NCBI GenBank assembly: GCA_016191395.1
Contig: JACPOS010000001.1
Coordinates: 1 to 50,957 of the forward strand
DNA length: 50,957 nt
Source of the DNA: Chloroflexota bacterium
Lineage (GTDB): Bacteria; Chloroflexota; Limnocylindria; Limnocylindrales; CSP1-4
Direction of reading: 5' to 3'
In this document: piece after piece, positions 7,252 through 16,176 of the stretch
Layout: each line of letters opens with the position of its first letter
How positions within the stretch are numbered: the stretch's first letter is position 1
Notes under the pieces: model-generated
Database searches by the model: none
Told to the model about the DNA's origin: nothing
Seen by the model: the letters and a program-made list of their open reading frames with translations, nothing else
Made by a program: the position numbers and the translations under genes

Positions 7252-9045
7252 CTACTCGGCAGGGATCTCCGCGTGGATCGCGTCGAGGTCGACGCCCTGT
7301 GCGCGCCGCCAGAGTCTGGCAACGACGTACAGGACGGCAGCCGCCCCGTAGAGGACGCCGAGGAACTTGATGGAATCCGCGTTCTTGACGCCGATGCCGT
7401 AGAGGTTGTTCGCATCGAACAGCCACGCCCACAACACCCAGCCGAGGAACAACGTCGACAGCAAGCCGGCCACGGAGATCAAGGGCAGACCCAGGATCTT
7501 GTAGCGGGCGGCCGGTGAGCCGTTGTAGATGTCGGGCTTCCAATAGGGCAGGATCGTCGCGGCGATCGAGCTGCCGAGGAAGGTGACCGCGATCACGAGC
7601 GTCGCGTCGAGCGTGAGCGGGTAGAAGGTGGCCGCCTGGTAGGCGTACAGCCAGCTGAGGACCACCGACGGGATCATGATCAGGGCGAGGGCGCCCCACG
7701 GCACGCCGCGGTCGGAGACGCGCGCTGCCCATTCGGGGAGGACCCGATCGAACGCCGCAGCGAAGATCATCCGCGTCGATGACAGGAACAGCGTCCCCGT
7801 CCAGCCGAGCCACCAGGCCCCGAAGGCGATGACGATGATCGCCTGCACGATGTGCGAGTCGATCAGATACGAGGCGAGCAGCCCCGGAAAGCCCCAGATC
7901 GGAACCGCCGGCGCATCGGTCACATAGCCGTACGCGTAGTTCACGTAGGTGGCGTTCGAAGCGTTGAAGAACGTCCATCCGAACGTTTTCGCCGCGAGCA
8001 AGATGAATACGACCGCCAAGCCAGCAGTGGCCCACAGGCCGCCGAGGAACCCGGTGAGGACCTTGCGGAAGTCACCCGCGCCGCGGACTTCGCCATAGAG
8101 CGTCGATCCCCACTGCGGGTACAGCAGGAAGAACAGCATGAATGGGACGAGGGCGAACGTCGGGGCACCGATGCTGAAGTTGTTCACATCACCGCCGGCG
8201 ACGGCCTGGACGTTGCCCTGGTCGATCGTCGCCTGGTAGGCATTCGAGACCCCGAAGAGCGCCTGGCCCTCGCGGTTGTAGGCCGCGATGAAGGAGTCCA
8301 CGCTCGAGATGGCCATCAAGATGAACATGAAGGCCAGCGCGATGAGGCCGACGTAGAGGCACCACTTCTGGATCCGGGCATAGCCGGCCATGCCGAGGGC
8401 AACGAGGCCGGACGTCACGACGATCGTGAAGATGGAGACGGCGAACCCGCCGTCGTGCCCGGAGAAGAAGGTGACGCCATCCTGCCAACCGAGCACGGCC
8501 GCCAGGGGCTGGACGAACTCGATGTTGAAGATGAAGGCGTAGATCGGCGCCCAGAGGGCGAGGATGAACCACCAGCCCGTCGCCGACAGCACGAAGCCGA
8601 TGCCACCGCGCCAGAGGCCGAGCCCGGCGCCGGCAACGGCGCCCAGCGCCATCGCGACGTAGGTGACGGTGGTGTCGAGGCCGAACGCCGTGCCGACGAG
8701 GAACAACGCAATCGCGCCGAACGCGCCGCCCACGACGGCGCCAGGAATGCCGTCGAGCACGCGGGTCTGCCAGACGTAGTCGCCGCCCGCTCGCGGCATC
8801 GCCGCGATGAGGCCGGCGTACGCGATCGACATGAACGTCATGCCGATCGCCGTGATCACGATCGACAGGATCGCCGAGCCGTCCGGTACGTAGCCGAAGA
8901 TCGCGAGGCTGTAGAACATGCCGAGGGCGACGAGGTTCACCGACATGAACGAGTAGGCGAACGCGTCGAACCCGGACCAGCCCTTCACCAGACCCGTGGC
9001 GTTCCGCAGGAACAGTGAGGGCGCCGCTTTCGCTTCCGAAGCCAT
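7252..9045 (-). CDS. APC-superfamily amino acid/amine permease
   Basis: A 597-residue transporter from ATG 9045 with a strong GGAGGAG ribosome site. About 12-13 hydrophobic segments are visible. The first (about residues 23-55) carries the unwound-helix type start of APC proteins (GWSGFDAFAYSFMSVN), and MPRAGGDYVW (about 84-93) matches the conserved PxxGGxY loop of the family. It probably imports an amino acid or amine by proton symport; the substrate cannot be read from sequence. It follows the metallophosphoesterase gene by 142 bases, a gap filled by two tandem hairpins (9058-9138) that probably control it. It ends at a shared terminator. Confidence 0.9.
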   Translation of the reverse strand: MASEAKAAPSLFLRNATGLVKGWSGFDAFAYSFMSVNLVALGMFYSLAIFGYVPDGSAILSIVITAIGMTFMSIAYAGLIAAMPRAGGDYVWQTRVLDGIPGAVVGGAFGAIALFLVGTAFGLDTTVTYVAMALGAVAGAGLGLWRGGIGFVLSATGWWFILALWAPIYAFIFNIEFVQPLAAVLGWQDGVTFFSGHDGGFAVSIFTIVVTSGLVALGMAGYARIQKWCLYVGLIALAFMFILMAISSVDSFIAAYNREGQALFGVSNAYQATIDQGNVQAVAGGDVNNFSIGAPTFALVPFMLFFLLYPQWGSTLYGEVRGAGDFRKVLTGFLGGLWATAGLAVVFILLAAKTFGWTFFNASNATYVNYAYGYVTDAPAVPIWGFPGLLASYLIDSHIVQAIIVIAFGAWWLGWTGTLFLSSTRMIFAAAFDRVLPEWAARVSDRGVPWGALALIMIPSVVLSWLYAYQAATFYPLTLDATLVIAVTFLGSSIAATILPYWKPDIYNGSPAARYKILGLPLISVAGLLSTLFLGWVLWAWLFDANNLYGIGVKNADSIKFLGVLYGAAAVLYVVARLWRRAQGVDLDAIHAEIPAE

Positions 9046-9057
9046 AACTCCTCCTCT

Positions 9058-9138
9058 TCCATCCTCGGACCGATGGCTAGCGGGGCGTCGCCTCGGTCCA
9101 TCCTCGGACCCATGGCTAGCGGGGCGTCGCCTGGGTCC
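9058..9138 (-). ncRNA. tandem 39-nt hairpins with compensatory change in the permease leader
   Basis: Two 39-base units (9058-9096 and 9097-9135) differ at only two positions: G9072/C9111 and C9094/G9133. Those positions pair with each other in a hairpin: GGACCGA with TCGGTCC in one copy (9067-9073 and 9093-9099), GGACCCA with TGGGTCC in the other (9106-9112 and 9132-9138). An inner GGC/GCC pair set and an identical 12-base loop (RNA strand GACGCCCCGCUA) complete each. The nearer hairpin ends about 20 bases before the permease ATG, just ahead of its ribosome site. This looks like a structured 5' leader, perhaps a two-site regulatory RNA or a protein-binding site. Confidence 0.6.
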
Positions 9139-9187
9139 TCCGAGAGTTCCGGATCACCAATTGGGCAAGCTTCACACTCCCGGGCTG

Positions 9188-10126
9188 TCAACCATTGATT
9201 AGGAGGTAGCGTTTCACTTCGGCCTTCTTCAGGTCAAGGTCCACGATCGCGGCCTGGAGCACACCGTCCTCGTAGATGCTGCCGGGATTCACGGCGAGCG
9301 TGCGCCCGAGCTTCACGGCGCCGCGGCCTTCGTGGATGTGGCCGTGGAGCGACAGGACCGGCGCGTACTCCAGGATCGCATCGCGAATCGCCCTTGAGCC
9401 CACCGGGATCAGGGCCTGGCCGCCGGAGACGTAGCGCATGTCGGCGTCGAGCTTCGGGGCATTGTCGAGGTTCGAGCCGAACGGCGGCGCGTGGAAGTTG
9501 AAGATCGCGCGCGACCGGTCCGGGACGTTCGCGACAAGGGCATCGATGCGCTCCCGGAGCTGGTCCTCCGGCAGCTCCCGGAACGTGTTCCACGGCGTGG
9601 GATTGGCCCAGCCCGTGGACACGAGCGAGAACCCGTCGAGGTCGATGAGGTTGCTCTCGCCGAGGTCCACGAGCTTCGCGGCGTCGATGATCGGATCGAT
9701 CTCGAAGATGTCGTCGTTGGCAGGCGAGACGATGCAGCGGATGCCCTTGCCCGCGAGGCGCTCATCCGCGAGCGCCATCCACCGGCCCACCTGGCCGAGC
9801 ATCTCGGCCTTGAACCGGGCATCCACGAGCGACTGGTCCGCCTGCCACGCCGTCATCTCGTCGGATGAGAGGCGGATGGGGTAGTAGCCGCGGTCGGCGA
9901 TGCGCTTCTCCATCGCCGCCACCTCCGGCTCGCCGGACAGGACGTGCTCCTGCCCCTGGAGCGTGACCCGCCACGTCCCGTTCGCGCCCGTGATGGGGAC
10001 CATGGCCTTGCCGGTCATGTCACCGCCCATGACCAGGACGTCCGCCTTGTGGAACCCCCCGGCGTTCAGGAACTTCCGCCAGCACACCTCGGAACCATGG
10101 ATGTCGGTCGCGAAGAAGATGCGCAC
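9188..10126 (-). CDS. calcineurin-like metallophosphoesterase
   Basis: A 312-residue protein from GTG 10126, chosen because GGAGGA lies just upstream. Metal-binding motifs come in family order: DIHG near residue 8-11, GGDMTG (about 34-39), PANDD (about 123-127, in the place of GNH/GND), HAPP (about 217-220) and GHIHEG near 261-266. The enzyme would hydrolyse a phosphomonoester or diester with two metal ions. No signal peptide, so cytoplasmic. It sits 16 bases after the nucleotidyltransferase-like gene, in an apparent two-gene operon, and TTGACA at the very end of the gene (9186-9191, minus strand) could be a -35 box for the permease. Confidence 0.85.
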   Translation of the reverse strand: MRIFFATDIHGSEVCWRKFLNAGGFHKADVLVMGGDMTGKAMVPITGANGTWRVTLQGQEHVLSGEPEVAAMEKRIADRGYYPIRLSSDEMTAWQADQSLVDARFKAEMLGQVGRWMALADERLAGKGIRCIVSPANDDIFEIDPIIDAAKLVDLGESNLIDLDGFSLVSTGWANPTPWNTFRELPEDQLRERIDALVANVPDRSRAIFNFHAPPFGSNLDNAPKLDADMRYVSGGQALIPVGSRAIRDAILEYAPVLSLHGHIHEGRGAVKLGRTLAVNPGSIYEDGVLQAAIVDLDLKKAEVKRYLLING

Positions 10127-10142
10127 GGTTCCTCCGGGCGGC

Positions 10143-10949
10143 CTAGCTGTGACCCACTTCTTCGGGCTCCACGTACCACTGCTGGCGCTCCCCGACCGTG
10201 GACCGCAGCCGCCAGCGAGTGGACTTCGGCGCCGCATCGATCGCGGCCCGGAGCGCCGCCACCTGCTCCCGGATCTGGTAGCGGACGGGTCGCGGCCCCA
10301 CATCGAGGTCGGCGTCGGTGAACGCCGTGTCGAGGTAGTCCTGGAGTACCTTGAGGTTGCCCGTGACGGTGCGCCACCAGCCCCAGTCGTTGGAGGTGTG
10401 GGCCAGGATCCGGGGCAGGCTGATCGCGCCGGCGCCCTGCGTGGACTCCTGCGCGCCGTCGTCCTGGGCGAGCGGGTGCTCGGCGAGGAGCACGAGCGCG
10501 TCGAGGACGTCCTTGCGGTTGATCTTGATGATCTGGAGCTTGGACAGGAGCAGGTCGGCCACCGGGAGCGTGGGGCGGGAGGCCGCCAGGCGGTCCGCGA
10601 ACTCGATCCGGTGGCACATCTCCAGCTTGTCCACCAGGACGTCCACCGGCCGCCGCCGGGCCTCGTCCACGAAGTAGCCCTGGTGCTGCCCGAACAGCGC
10701 GTTGTGGCGCTTGTCGGGGGTGTAGCCCTCCCGCTCGAGCAGGGCGAACACGGCTTTGCGGTCCTTGGAGCGCGTCGCGAAGTCCAGGTCCACCTCGACG
10801 CGGCGCGTGCGGTGAGTCCACTCCGGTGCGTGGGCACGCACCGCCATGCCACCCATGAGCCGGAGGAGCAGGCCCTCCTGGTCGGCGACCGCGACAATCC
10901 GCAGCGCCTCGGCGAGCGGATCCTCGAGCGTTCGCGGGCCGGGTTCCAT
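10143..10949 (-). CDS. nucleotidyltransferase-fold protein
   Basis: A 268-residue protein from ATG 10949. The N-terminal part has RLMGGMAVRAHAPEW followed by VEVDLDFATRS, the Gly-Gly then Asp-x-Asp pattern of minimal nucleotidyltransferases of the AbiEii/MNT type. The rest is helical with basic and aromatic residues. Members of this fold include aminoglycoside-modifying enzymes and toxin parts; nothing here points to a specific substrate. It is transcribed just before the metallophosphoesterase, so the two may act on the same nucleotide-modified product. A possible leaderless promoter lies at 10959-10964. Confidence 0.65.
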   Translation of the reverse strand: MEPGPRTLEDPLAEALRIVAVADQEGLLLRLMGGMAVRAHAPEWTHRTRRVEVDLDFATRSKDRKAVFALLEREGYTPDKRHNALFGQHQGYFVDEARRRPVDVLVDKLEMCHRIEFADRLAASRPTLPVADLLLSKLQIIKINRKDVLDALVLLAEHPLAQDDGAQESTQGAGAISLPRILAHTSNDWGWWRTVTGNLKVLQDYLDTAFTDADLDVGPRPVRYQIREQVAALRAAIDAAPKSTRWRLRSTVGERQQWYVEPEEVGHS

Positions 10950-10958
10950 GCCGCGCGG

Positions 10959-10964
10959 AGTATA
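10959..10964 (-). promoter_or_regulatory. candidate -10 box (TATACT) for the nucleotidyltransferase gene
   Basis: TATACT on the minus strand ends nine bases before the ATG at 10949, the distance expected for a leaderless mRNA. No convincing -35 box is seen 16-18 bases upstream. It is the only AT-rich patch in the region. Confidence 0.35.
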
Positions 10965-11168
10965 GAGTCGGCGGGGCTGCGAAAAACGCTTGCATCCCGT
11001 TAACGCCGCGACGAAGATGGCACCCGACGATGCGCTCCGGGACCCGAGGGTCTGGGATCAGGAGGTCCGCCTCATTTCCGCCGAACTCGCTCCGGTGGAT
11101 GGCCCGCGCCCTATCGTCGGCAGTGGACGCGCGCGACCAAGCGACGCGCCAGAAACGTGGAGGAGCAC

Positions 11169-12320
11169 TTGACCACCACTCGCACCGCGCCCCGGCTGAT
11201 GGCACTCGGGGCCGCTCTAGTCCTGTTCGCCGCCGCATGCAACAACGCCGGTACCGCCACGACCGCACCGACGGGCGCCGCCGGAGGCGGCGGTTGGACG
11301 CCGGACGCGACGCTGCTCGCAGCCGCGAAGGGCGAAGGCGGTCTCACGACGATCGCCCTGCCGAAGGCGGGCTGGTGCAACTACGGCGAGATGATGTCGA
11401 CGTTCACCACCAAGACCGGGATCGCGATCAACGACCTCAATCCTGACGGCAGCTCGCAGCAGGAGATCGACGCGATCAAGGCCAACAAGGACAACAAGGG
11501 CCCGCAGGCGCCGGACGTCATCGACGTCGGGCTCGGCTTCGGCCCCCCGGCGATCGCCGACAAGATCCTCGCGCCGTACAAGGTGTCGACATGGGCGTCG
11601 ATCCCGGATGCGGCCAAGGACAAGGACGGCTATTGGTACGGCGACTACTTCGGCGTCCTCGCATTCGAAACCAACACGGACGTCCAGAAGAGCGTTCCTG
11701 CCGACTGGAAGGACCTGCTCGATCCCAAGTACAAGGGCCAGGTCGCGCTGACCGGCAACCCGGTCAAGTCCAACCAGGCCATCTCCGGCGTCTGGGCCGC
11801 TGCCTTCGCCAATGGCGGCGGGGCGGACAAGGTCCAGCCAGGCCTCGACTTCTTCAAGAAGCTCAATGACGCCGGCAACTTCGTCCCGGTCATCGGGTCG
11901 AAGGCGACGGTCGCGGCGGGCGAGACCCCGGTCCGCATCACGTGGACCTACAACGCCCTTGGCGACAAGGACGCCCTCGCCGGCAAGACGAACATCACCG
12001 TCTCCGTTCCGGCCACCGGCCGGTTCGGCGGCATGTACATCCAGGCGATCAGCGCGTATGCCCCGCATCCGAATGCTGCCAAGCTCTGGATGGAGTGGCT
12101 CTACTCCGACGAGGGCCAGAACGTCTGGCTGAAGGGCTACTGCAACCCGATCCGGTACGACGACATGGTGGCCCGGAACGCGATCCCGGCCGATCTGAAG
12201 GCGAAGCTGCCCGACACCAAGGGCGCCTTCCTCCCGACGCTCGACCAGATCACGGCCGCCACCAGTGCGATCGCTGCCGGCTGGCCGACCACCGTCGGCG
12301 TGGTCGTTCCGGACAAGTAA
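11169..12320 (+). CDS. ABC transporter substrate-binding lipoprotein
   Basis: A 383-residue protein. I chose TTG 11169, three bases after GGAGGAG, over GTG 11157 which overlaps that site. Signal segment with lipobox LFAAAC, then a Gly/Thr linker. The mature part has the two-lobe pattern of family 1/6 binding proteins related to AfuA/PotD: WKDLLDPKYKGQVALTG in the middle and AKLWMEWLYSDEGQ near the end, where these proteins carry WxDLLDPKYKG and a late SxEGQ. Such proteins bind Fe3+, polyamines, thiamine or aminoethylphosphonate. The ligand is not readable. First gene of a five-gene operon. Confidence 0.9.
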   Translation: MTTTRTAPRLMALGAALVLFAAACNNAGTATTAPTGAAGGGGWTPDATLLAAAKGEGGLTTIALPKAGWCNYGEMMSTFTTKTGIAINDLNPDGSSQQEIDAIKANKDNKGPQAPDVIDVGLGFGPPAIADKILAPYKVSTWASIPDAAKDKDGYWYGDYFGVLAFETNTDVQKSVPADWKDLLDPKYKGQVALTGNPVKSNQAISGVWAAAFANGGGADKVQPGLDFFKKLNDAGNFVPVIGSKATVAAGETPVRITWTYNALGDKDALAGKTNITVSVPATGRFGGMYIQAISAYAPHPNAAKLWMEWLYSDEGQNVWLKGYCNPIRYDDMVARNAIPADLKAKLPDTKGAFLPTLDQITAATSAIAAGWPTTVGVVVPDK

Positions 12321-12346
12321 CGACGACATAGGTCCTCGGAACCAGG

Positions 12347-13246
12347 GTGTCCACCACACCTGGTCCGACCGGCGCCCGGACTGCGCTCGCGCAGTCCGGG
12401 CGCTCAACACGCCTGCTGCCATGGCTCGGCGTCGTGCCGTTCCTCGTCTTCTCGGGCGCGTTCCTCCTGGTCCCCACGATCAAGCTGATCCTCGGCAGCG
12501 TCCAGGATTCGGCCGGCAACTTCTCCCTCGCGAACTACGAGGACTTCACCTCCAAGATCGTGGTCGGCGCGTTCACCACGAGCATCGAGATCAGCCTCGT
12601 CACCGCCGTCGCGGCCGCGATCTTCGGCTTCCTCATGGCCTACGCGCTGATCTCCGGTGGACTCCCGAAGCCGCTCCGCGCGGCGGTGCTCACCTTCTCC
12701 GGAGTCGCCTCGAACTTCGCCGGCATCCCGCTGGCGCTCGCCTTCATCTTCACGATCGGGCGGGCCGGGCTGGCGACGGTCTTCCTCAAGGGCCTGGGGA
12801 TCGATCCATATGACTCCGGATTCAACCTCTACTCGAAGATCGGCCTGGAGATCGTCTACTTCTACTTCCAGCTGCCGCTGATGATCCTGATCATCGCCCC
12901 GGCGATCGACGGCCTGAAGTCCGAATGGCGCGAGGCGGCCGAGAACCTTGGGGCGAGCAGCTTCACCTTCTGGCGCCGCGTCGCGTTGCCGATCCTCATG
13001 CCGTCCCTCCTGGGCGCAACCATGCTCCTGTTCGGGAACGCGTTCGGCGCCCAGGCCACGGCGTACCAGCTGACCGGCGGCCTCCTCAACCTCGTGACGC
13101 TCCTCATCGGCGACCAGCTCAGCGGCGACGTCCTGCACACCCCTGGCAAGGGCTTCGCGCTCGCGGTCGGGATGATCGTCGTGATGGCCTTCGCGCTTGC
13201 GGCGTACGCCATCCTCCAGCGTCGCGCCGAACGGTGGAGGCGATGA
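12347..13246 (+). CDS. ABC transporter permease 1
   Basis: A 299-residue membrane protein with six hydrophobic segments. Near residue 195-215 the EAA loop (EWREAAENLGASSFTFWRRV) contacts the ATPase. GTG start 26 bases after the binding-protein stop. The stop overlaps the next permease start (ATGA). With the second permease it forms the heterodimeric channel of a polyamine/iron/phosphonate-type importer. Confidence 0.9.
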   Translation: MSTTPGPTGARTALAQSGRSTRLLPWLGVVPFLVFSGAFLLVPTIKLILGSVQDSAGNFSLANYEDFTSKIVVGAFTTSIEISLVTAVAAAIFGFLMAYALISGGLPKPLRAAVLTFSGVASNFAGIPLALAFIFTIGRAGLATVFLKGLGIDPYDSGFNLYSKIGLEIVYFYFQLPLMILIIAPAIDGLKSEWREAAENLGASSFTFWRRVALPILMPSLLGATMLLFGNAFGAQATAYQLTGGLLNLVTLLIGDQLSGDVLHTPGKGFALAVGMIVVMAFALAAYAILQRRAERWRR

Positions 13247-14118
13247 GCGGCGGCGGACAGCCACCGCTCGCGCCAGCCGGCGTCATGCGGTCGTGGCTGC
13301 GCCCGGGTGGCGACGGCCGGGGCCGGCGGCGCGGCGGCGGCATGCGCCTCGTCTGGTGGCTCGTCTTCCTGACCGGCTCCTTCTACTTCATCCTGCCCCT
13401 GGTCGCGACCTTCCTGTTCTCGCTGCGTGACGTCCCACCGACCGCCGCGTACACGGACCTGTTCCAGGACCCGGAGTTCTTCTCGAGCTTCGCCTATTCG
13501 TTCGCCGTCGGGGTCGCAACGATCGTGGTCAGCGTGGCCCTCGTGGTCCCGACCGCGTTCTGGGTTCGCCTGCGGTTGCCTCGCGTCCGGCCGGTGATCG
13601 AGTTCATCACGCTGCTCCCGTTCATGGTCCCACCGGTCGTGCTGGTGTTCGGCCTGATCAGCACGTACTCGCCGCCCCCGCTGTCGCTGACCGGATCGGA
13701 TTTCGGCAGCACGGTCCTCCTCGTCGCCGCCTACGTCGTCCTCTCGCTCCCGTACATGTATCGGGCCGCCGACACCGGGCTGTCGACGATCGACGTGCGG
13801 ACCCTGACCGAGGCGGCCCAGAGCCTGGGCTCCGGGTGGATGACGATCCTGCTCCGCGTGATCCTGCCGAACGTTCGCGTCGCGGTCCTCAGCGGGGCGT
13901 TCCTGACCCTCGCGATCGTCCTCGGCGAATTCACGGTGGCGATCTTCCTGGCCCGTCCGGCGTTCGCGCCGTTCCTGGCGCTGCTCGGCACCAAGGACCC
14001 ATTCGCCCAGGCGGCGGGTGCCCTCGTGAGCTTCGGCATGACATGGATTGCCATGATCATCATCTCCGCCCTCGGCCGCGGGTCGCAGACCCGGATCTCG
14101 GTCGCGGGCGCGCGCTAG
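13243..14118 (+). CDS. ABC transporter permease 2
   Basis: A 291-residue membrane protein from ATG 13243. A basic, Gly-rich cytoplasmic N-terminus of about 35 residues precedes six membrane segments. The EAA loop appears as LTEAAQSLGSGWMTILLRVI (about 188-207). It pairs with permease 1 and is followed after 15 bases by the ATPase. The proline-rich SPPPLSL loop in the middle is unusual but lies outside conserved parts. Confidence 0.9.
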   Translation: MSGGGQPPLAPAGVMRSWLRPGGDGRGRRRGGGMRLVWWLVFLTGSFYFILPLVATFLFSLRDVPPTAAYTDLFQDPEFFSSFAYSFAVGVATIVVSVALVVPTAFWVRLRLPRVRPVIEFITLLPFMVPPVVLVFGLISTYSPPPLSLTGSDFGSTVLLVAAYVVLSLPYMYRAADTGLSTIDVRTLTEAAQSLGSGWMTILLRVILPNVRVAVLSGAFLTLAIVLGEFTVAIFLARPAFAPFLALLGTKDPFAQAAGALVSFGMTWIAMIIISALGRGSQTRISVAGAR

Positions 14119-14133
14119 CAGAGGCGGGCGACG

Positions 14134-15243
14134 ATGGGCTATCTCGAGCTGACCGGCATCCAGAAGCGCTTCGGCACGACGTTCGCGGTCGAGGACTTCA
14201 ACCTCGTCGCCGAGCGTGGTGAGTTCGTCTCGTTCCTCGGTCCATCGGGCTGCGGCAAGACGACGACGCTCCGGATGATCGCCGGCTTCGAGCGACCCAC
14301 CGCCGGACGGATCCTGATCGACGGCGTGGACGTAACCGATCGCGCGCCGAACAAGCGCGACGTCGGCATGGTCTTCCAGTCCTACGCGCTGTTCCCGAAC
14401 TTGACCGTCGCGGACAACGTCGGGTTCGGGCTGAAGGTCCGGAAGCGCTCGACGGAGCAGATCACGAAGCGCGTCGACGAGCTGCTCCAGATCGTCAACC
14501 TGCCGGAGAAGGGCAAGCGCTACCCGTACCAGCTGTCCGGCGGGCAGCAGCAGCGGGTCGCCCTGGCCCGAGCCCTCGCCTTCGAGCCGCAGGTCCTGCT
14601 CCTCGACGAGCCCCTCTCCGCCCTGGACGCCAAGATCCGCGTGGCGCTCCGCCACGAGATCCGGTCCATCCAGCGCCAGCTCGGGATCACGACGGTCTAC
14701 GTCACCCACGACCAGGAGGAGGCGCTCTCGCTGTCCGATCGGGTCGTGGTCATGAGCGAGGGCCGGATGGAGCAGGTCGGCACGCCGTTCGAGATCTACA
14801 ACTTCCCGTCGACAGCGTTCGTGGCGTCGTTCGTGGGCACGCTGAATGTATTGCCCGGCGTCGTGACGGACCTGGCGGCCGGCGGGGTGACGATCGCGGG
14901 GCAGGCCGTCCGCATCGCGCGTGGCTTCCACGGCCAGCCCGGTGGACCGGTGACGGTGGCGCTCCGCCCGGAGATGGTGTCCCTCGGCAGCGACGACGCG
15001 CTGGGGGCCAACCACCTGACAGGCAAGGTCACGGACGTCAGCTTCCTGGGATCCATCGTCCGGATCCGGGTCGGGCTCGGCGAGGGCGGACCGGTGGTTG
15101 TGCTGGACGAGTTCAACGAGCCCACGCTCAAGCTCCCCCAGCTGGGCGAGACCGTCACGATCAGCTTCCCCGAGGAGGGCCCGCTCGTGCTTGATGCGAA
15201 GGCCCCGCTCGACTCGGTCGAGGCCCTGATCGCGGAGGCGTGA
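14134..15243 (+). CDS. ABC transporter ATP-binding protein with TOBE domain
   Basis: A 369-residue ATPase. Walker A GPSGCGKTT (about 36-44), Q-loop VFQSYALFPN, signature LSGGQQQRVALARAL, Walker B LLLDEPLSALD and the switch His in VTHDQEEAL are all present, so it should be active. The C-terminal ~125 residues form a TOBE regulatory domain, as in PotA, FbpC and PhnT. Its end overlaps the HAD gene by four bases (GTGA), tying the importer to that enzyme. Confidence 0.95.
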   Translation: MGYLELTGIQKRFGTTFAVEDFNLVAERGEFVSFLGPSGCGKTTTLRMIAGFERPTAGRILIDGVDVTDRAPNKRDVGMVFQSYALFPNLTVADNVGFGLKVRKRSTEQITKRVDELLQIVNLPEKGKRYPYQLSGGQQQRVALARALAFEPQVLLLDEPLSALDAKIRVALRHEIRSIQRQLGITTVYVTHDQEEALSLSDRVVVMSEGRMEQVGTPFEIYNFPSTAFVASFVGTLNVLPGVVTDLAAGGVTIAGQAVRIARGFHGQPGGPVTVALRPEMVSLGSDDALGANHLTGKVTDVSFLGSIVRIRVGLGEGGPVVVLDEFNEPTLKLPQLGETVTISFPEEGPLVLDAKAPLDSVEALIAEA

Positions 15244-15986
15244 CCTCCAGCGCCGCGATCGATCCGCTCGCCGGGATCGACCTCATCATCTTCGACAAGG
15301 ACGGCACGCTCATCGAGTTCCACCTGATGTGGGGCGCGTGGGTGGACGCGCTGGCGCGCCGCCTCGAGACCGCCGCGGCGCTCCCAGTGCGCGAGGGCCT
15401 CTACGCACTCCTTGGCGTTGATCGGGGTACGGGCCTCATCCACGCGCACGGCCTGCTGGCGGCCACGCCCATGTCGCGCATCCGCGAAGTGGTCCAGGCG
15501 TACGTCGAGGAGGCCGGCGCCGCGCCCGAGCTCGCGGCGGCCGCGATCCAGGCCGCGTGGCACGCCCCTGATCCCGTGGCGCTCGCCCAGCCCGTGACCG
15601 ACCTCGCTGGGTTGCTGGGACGTCTGCGGGCGCGCGTCGGAATCTTCGCCGTGGCGACGAGCGACGACCGGCGGCCCACGGAACGGACCCTCGAGGCCCT
15701 CGGCGTCAGCGGCGAGTTCGCGGCGATCAGCTGCGCCGACGACGGGATCCGGACGAAGCCGGCGCCGGACCCGGTGCTGCGCCTGTGTGCGGCCCTCGGG
15801 ATCCTGCCATCCCGCACGGCCGTCGTGGGCGATTCGCCCGCAGACCTGCTCATGGGCCGCGCCGCGGGCGTCGCCCGGTCCATCGGCGTCCTGACCGGCG
15901 TCGGCGATCGCGCGAGCCTGGAGCCACTCGCAGACGTGGTCCTGGGCTCCATCGCCGAGCTCGCGCTCGAGCCATCGCGAGCCTGA
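15240..15986 (+). CDS. HAD-family phosphatase
   Basis: A 248-residue haloacid-dehalogenase-type hydrolase. Motif I FDKDGT (about 19-24), motif II ATSDD (about 138-142), motif III Lys in TKPAPDP and motif IV VVGDSPADLL follow the phosphoglycolate-phosphatase subfamily, with a helical cap between I and II. GTG start overlaps the ATPase stop, so the two are probably translated together. Coupling of a HAD phosphatase to this importer suggests that the imported compound is phosphorylated or a phosphonate, but the cap does not show the Lys typical of phosphonoacetaldehyde hydrolase. The substrate is unknown. Confidence 0.85.
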   Translation: MTSSAAIDPLAGIDLIIFDKDGTLIEFHLMWGAWVDALARRLETAAALPVREGLYALLGVDRGTGLIHAHGLLAATPMSRIREVVQAYVEEAGAAPELAAAAIQAAWHAPDPVALAQPVTDLAGLLGRLRARVGIFAVATSDDRRPTERTLEALGVSGEFAAISCADDGIRTKPAPDPVLRLCAALGILPSRTAVVGDSPADLLMGRAAGVARSIGVLTGVGDRASLEPLADVVLGSIAELALEPSRA

Positions 15987-16176
15987 ATCGGGGACCACGG
16001 AGGCCGCCGCCTCCGGCTGTTGGGTTGTGACGTCTGGACCGCTTCGGCGGTCAACTCCGTGCGCAGTTCGGGCCATTCGGCAACCGTCAACGGCTGCCCA
16101 CTTCCGCGAAAGTCATGCCAGCGCAAGACAACGGACGAAGGTCCGTCGGCAATACAGCGAAGGATGGGACGTACAG

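Noticed and set aside
9058-9138. Guanidine-II (mini-ykkC) riboswitch, because it is also a tandem hairpin ahead of a transporter
   Set aside because: The loops are 12 bases and do not present the ACGR tetraloop closed by a C-G pair that defines that riboswitch; stems are also longer than in that class.
8985-9191. A 68-codon minus-strand frame running through the hairpin repeats
   Set aside because: It is out of frame with the permease, has no ribosome site, and its repeated residues are explained by the DNA repeat.
12862-15015. A 717-codon open frame antisense to the ABC importer genes
   Set aside because: Its translation is Arg/Asp/Glu-rich without domains; the plus strand encodes clear permeases and an ATPase.
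12347-15986. Phosphonoacetaldehyde hydrolase (phosphonatase) for the HAD protein
   Set aside because: The motif order fits general phosphoglycolate-type HAD phosphatases; the cap-domain lysine typical of phosphonatase is not seen.
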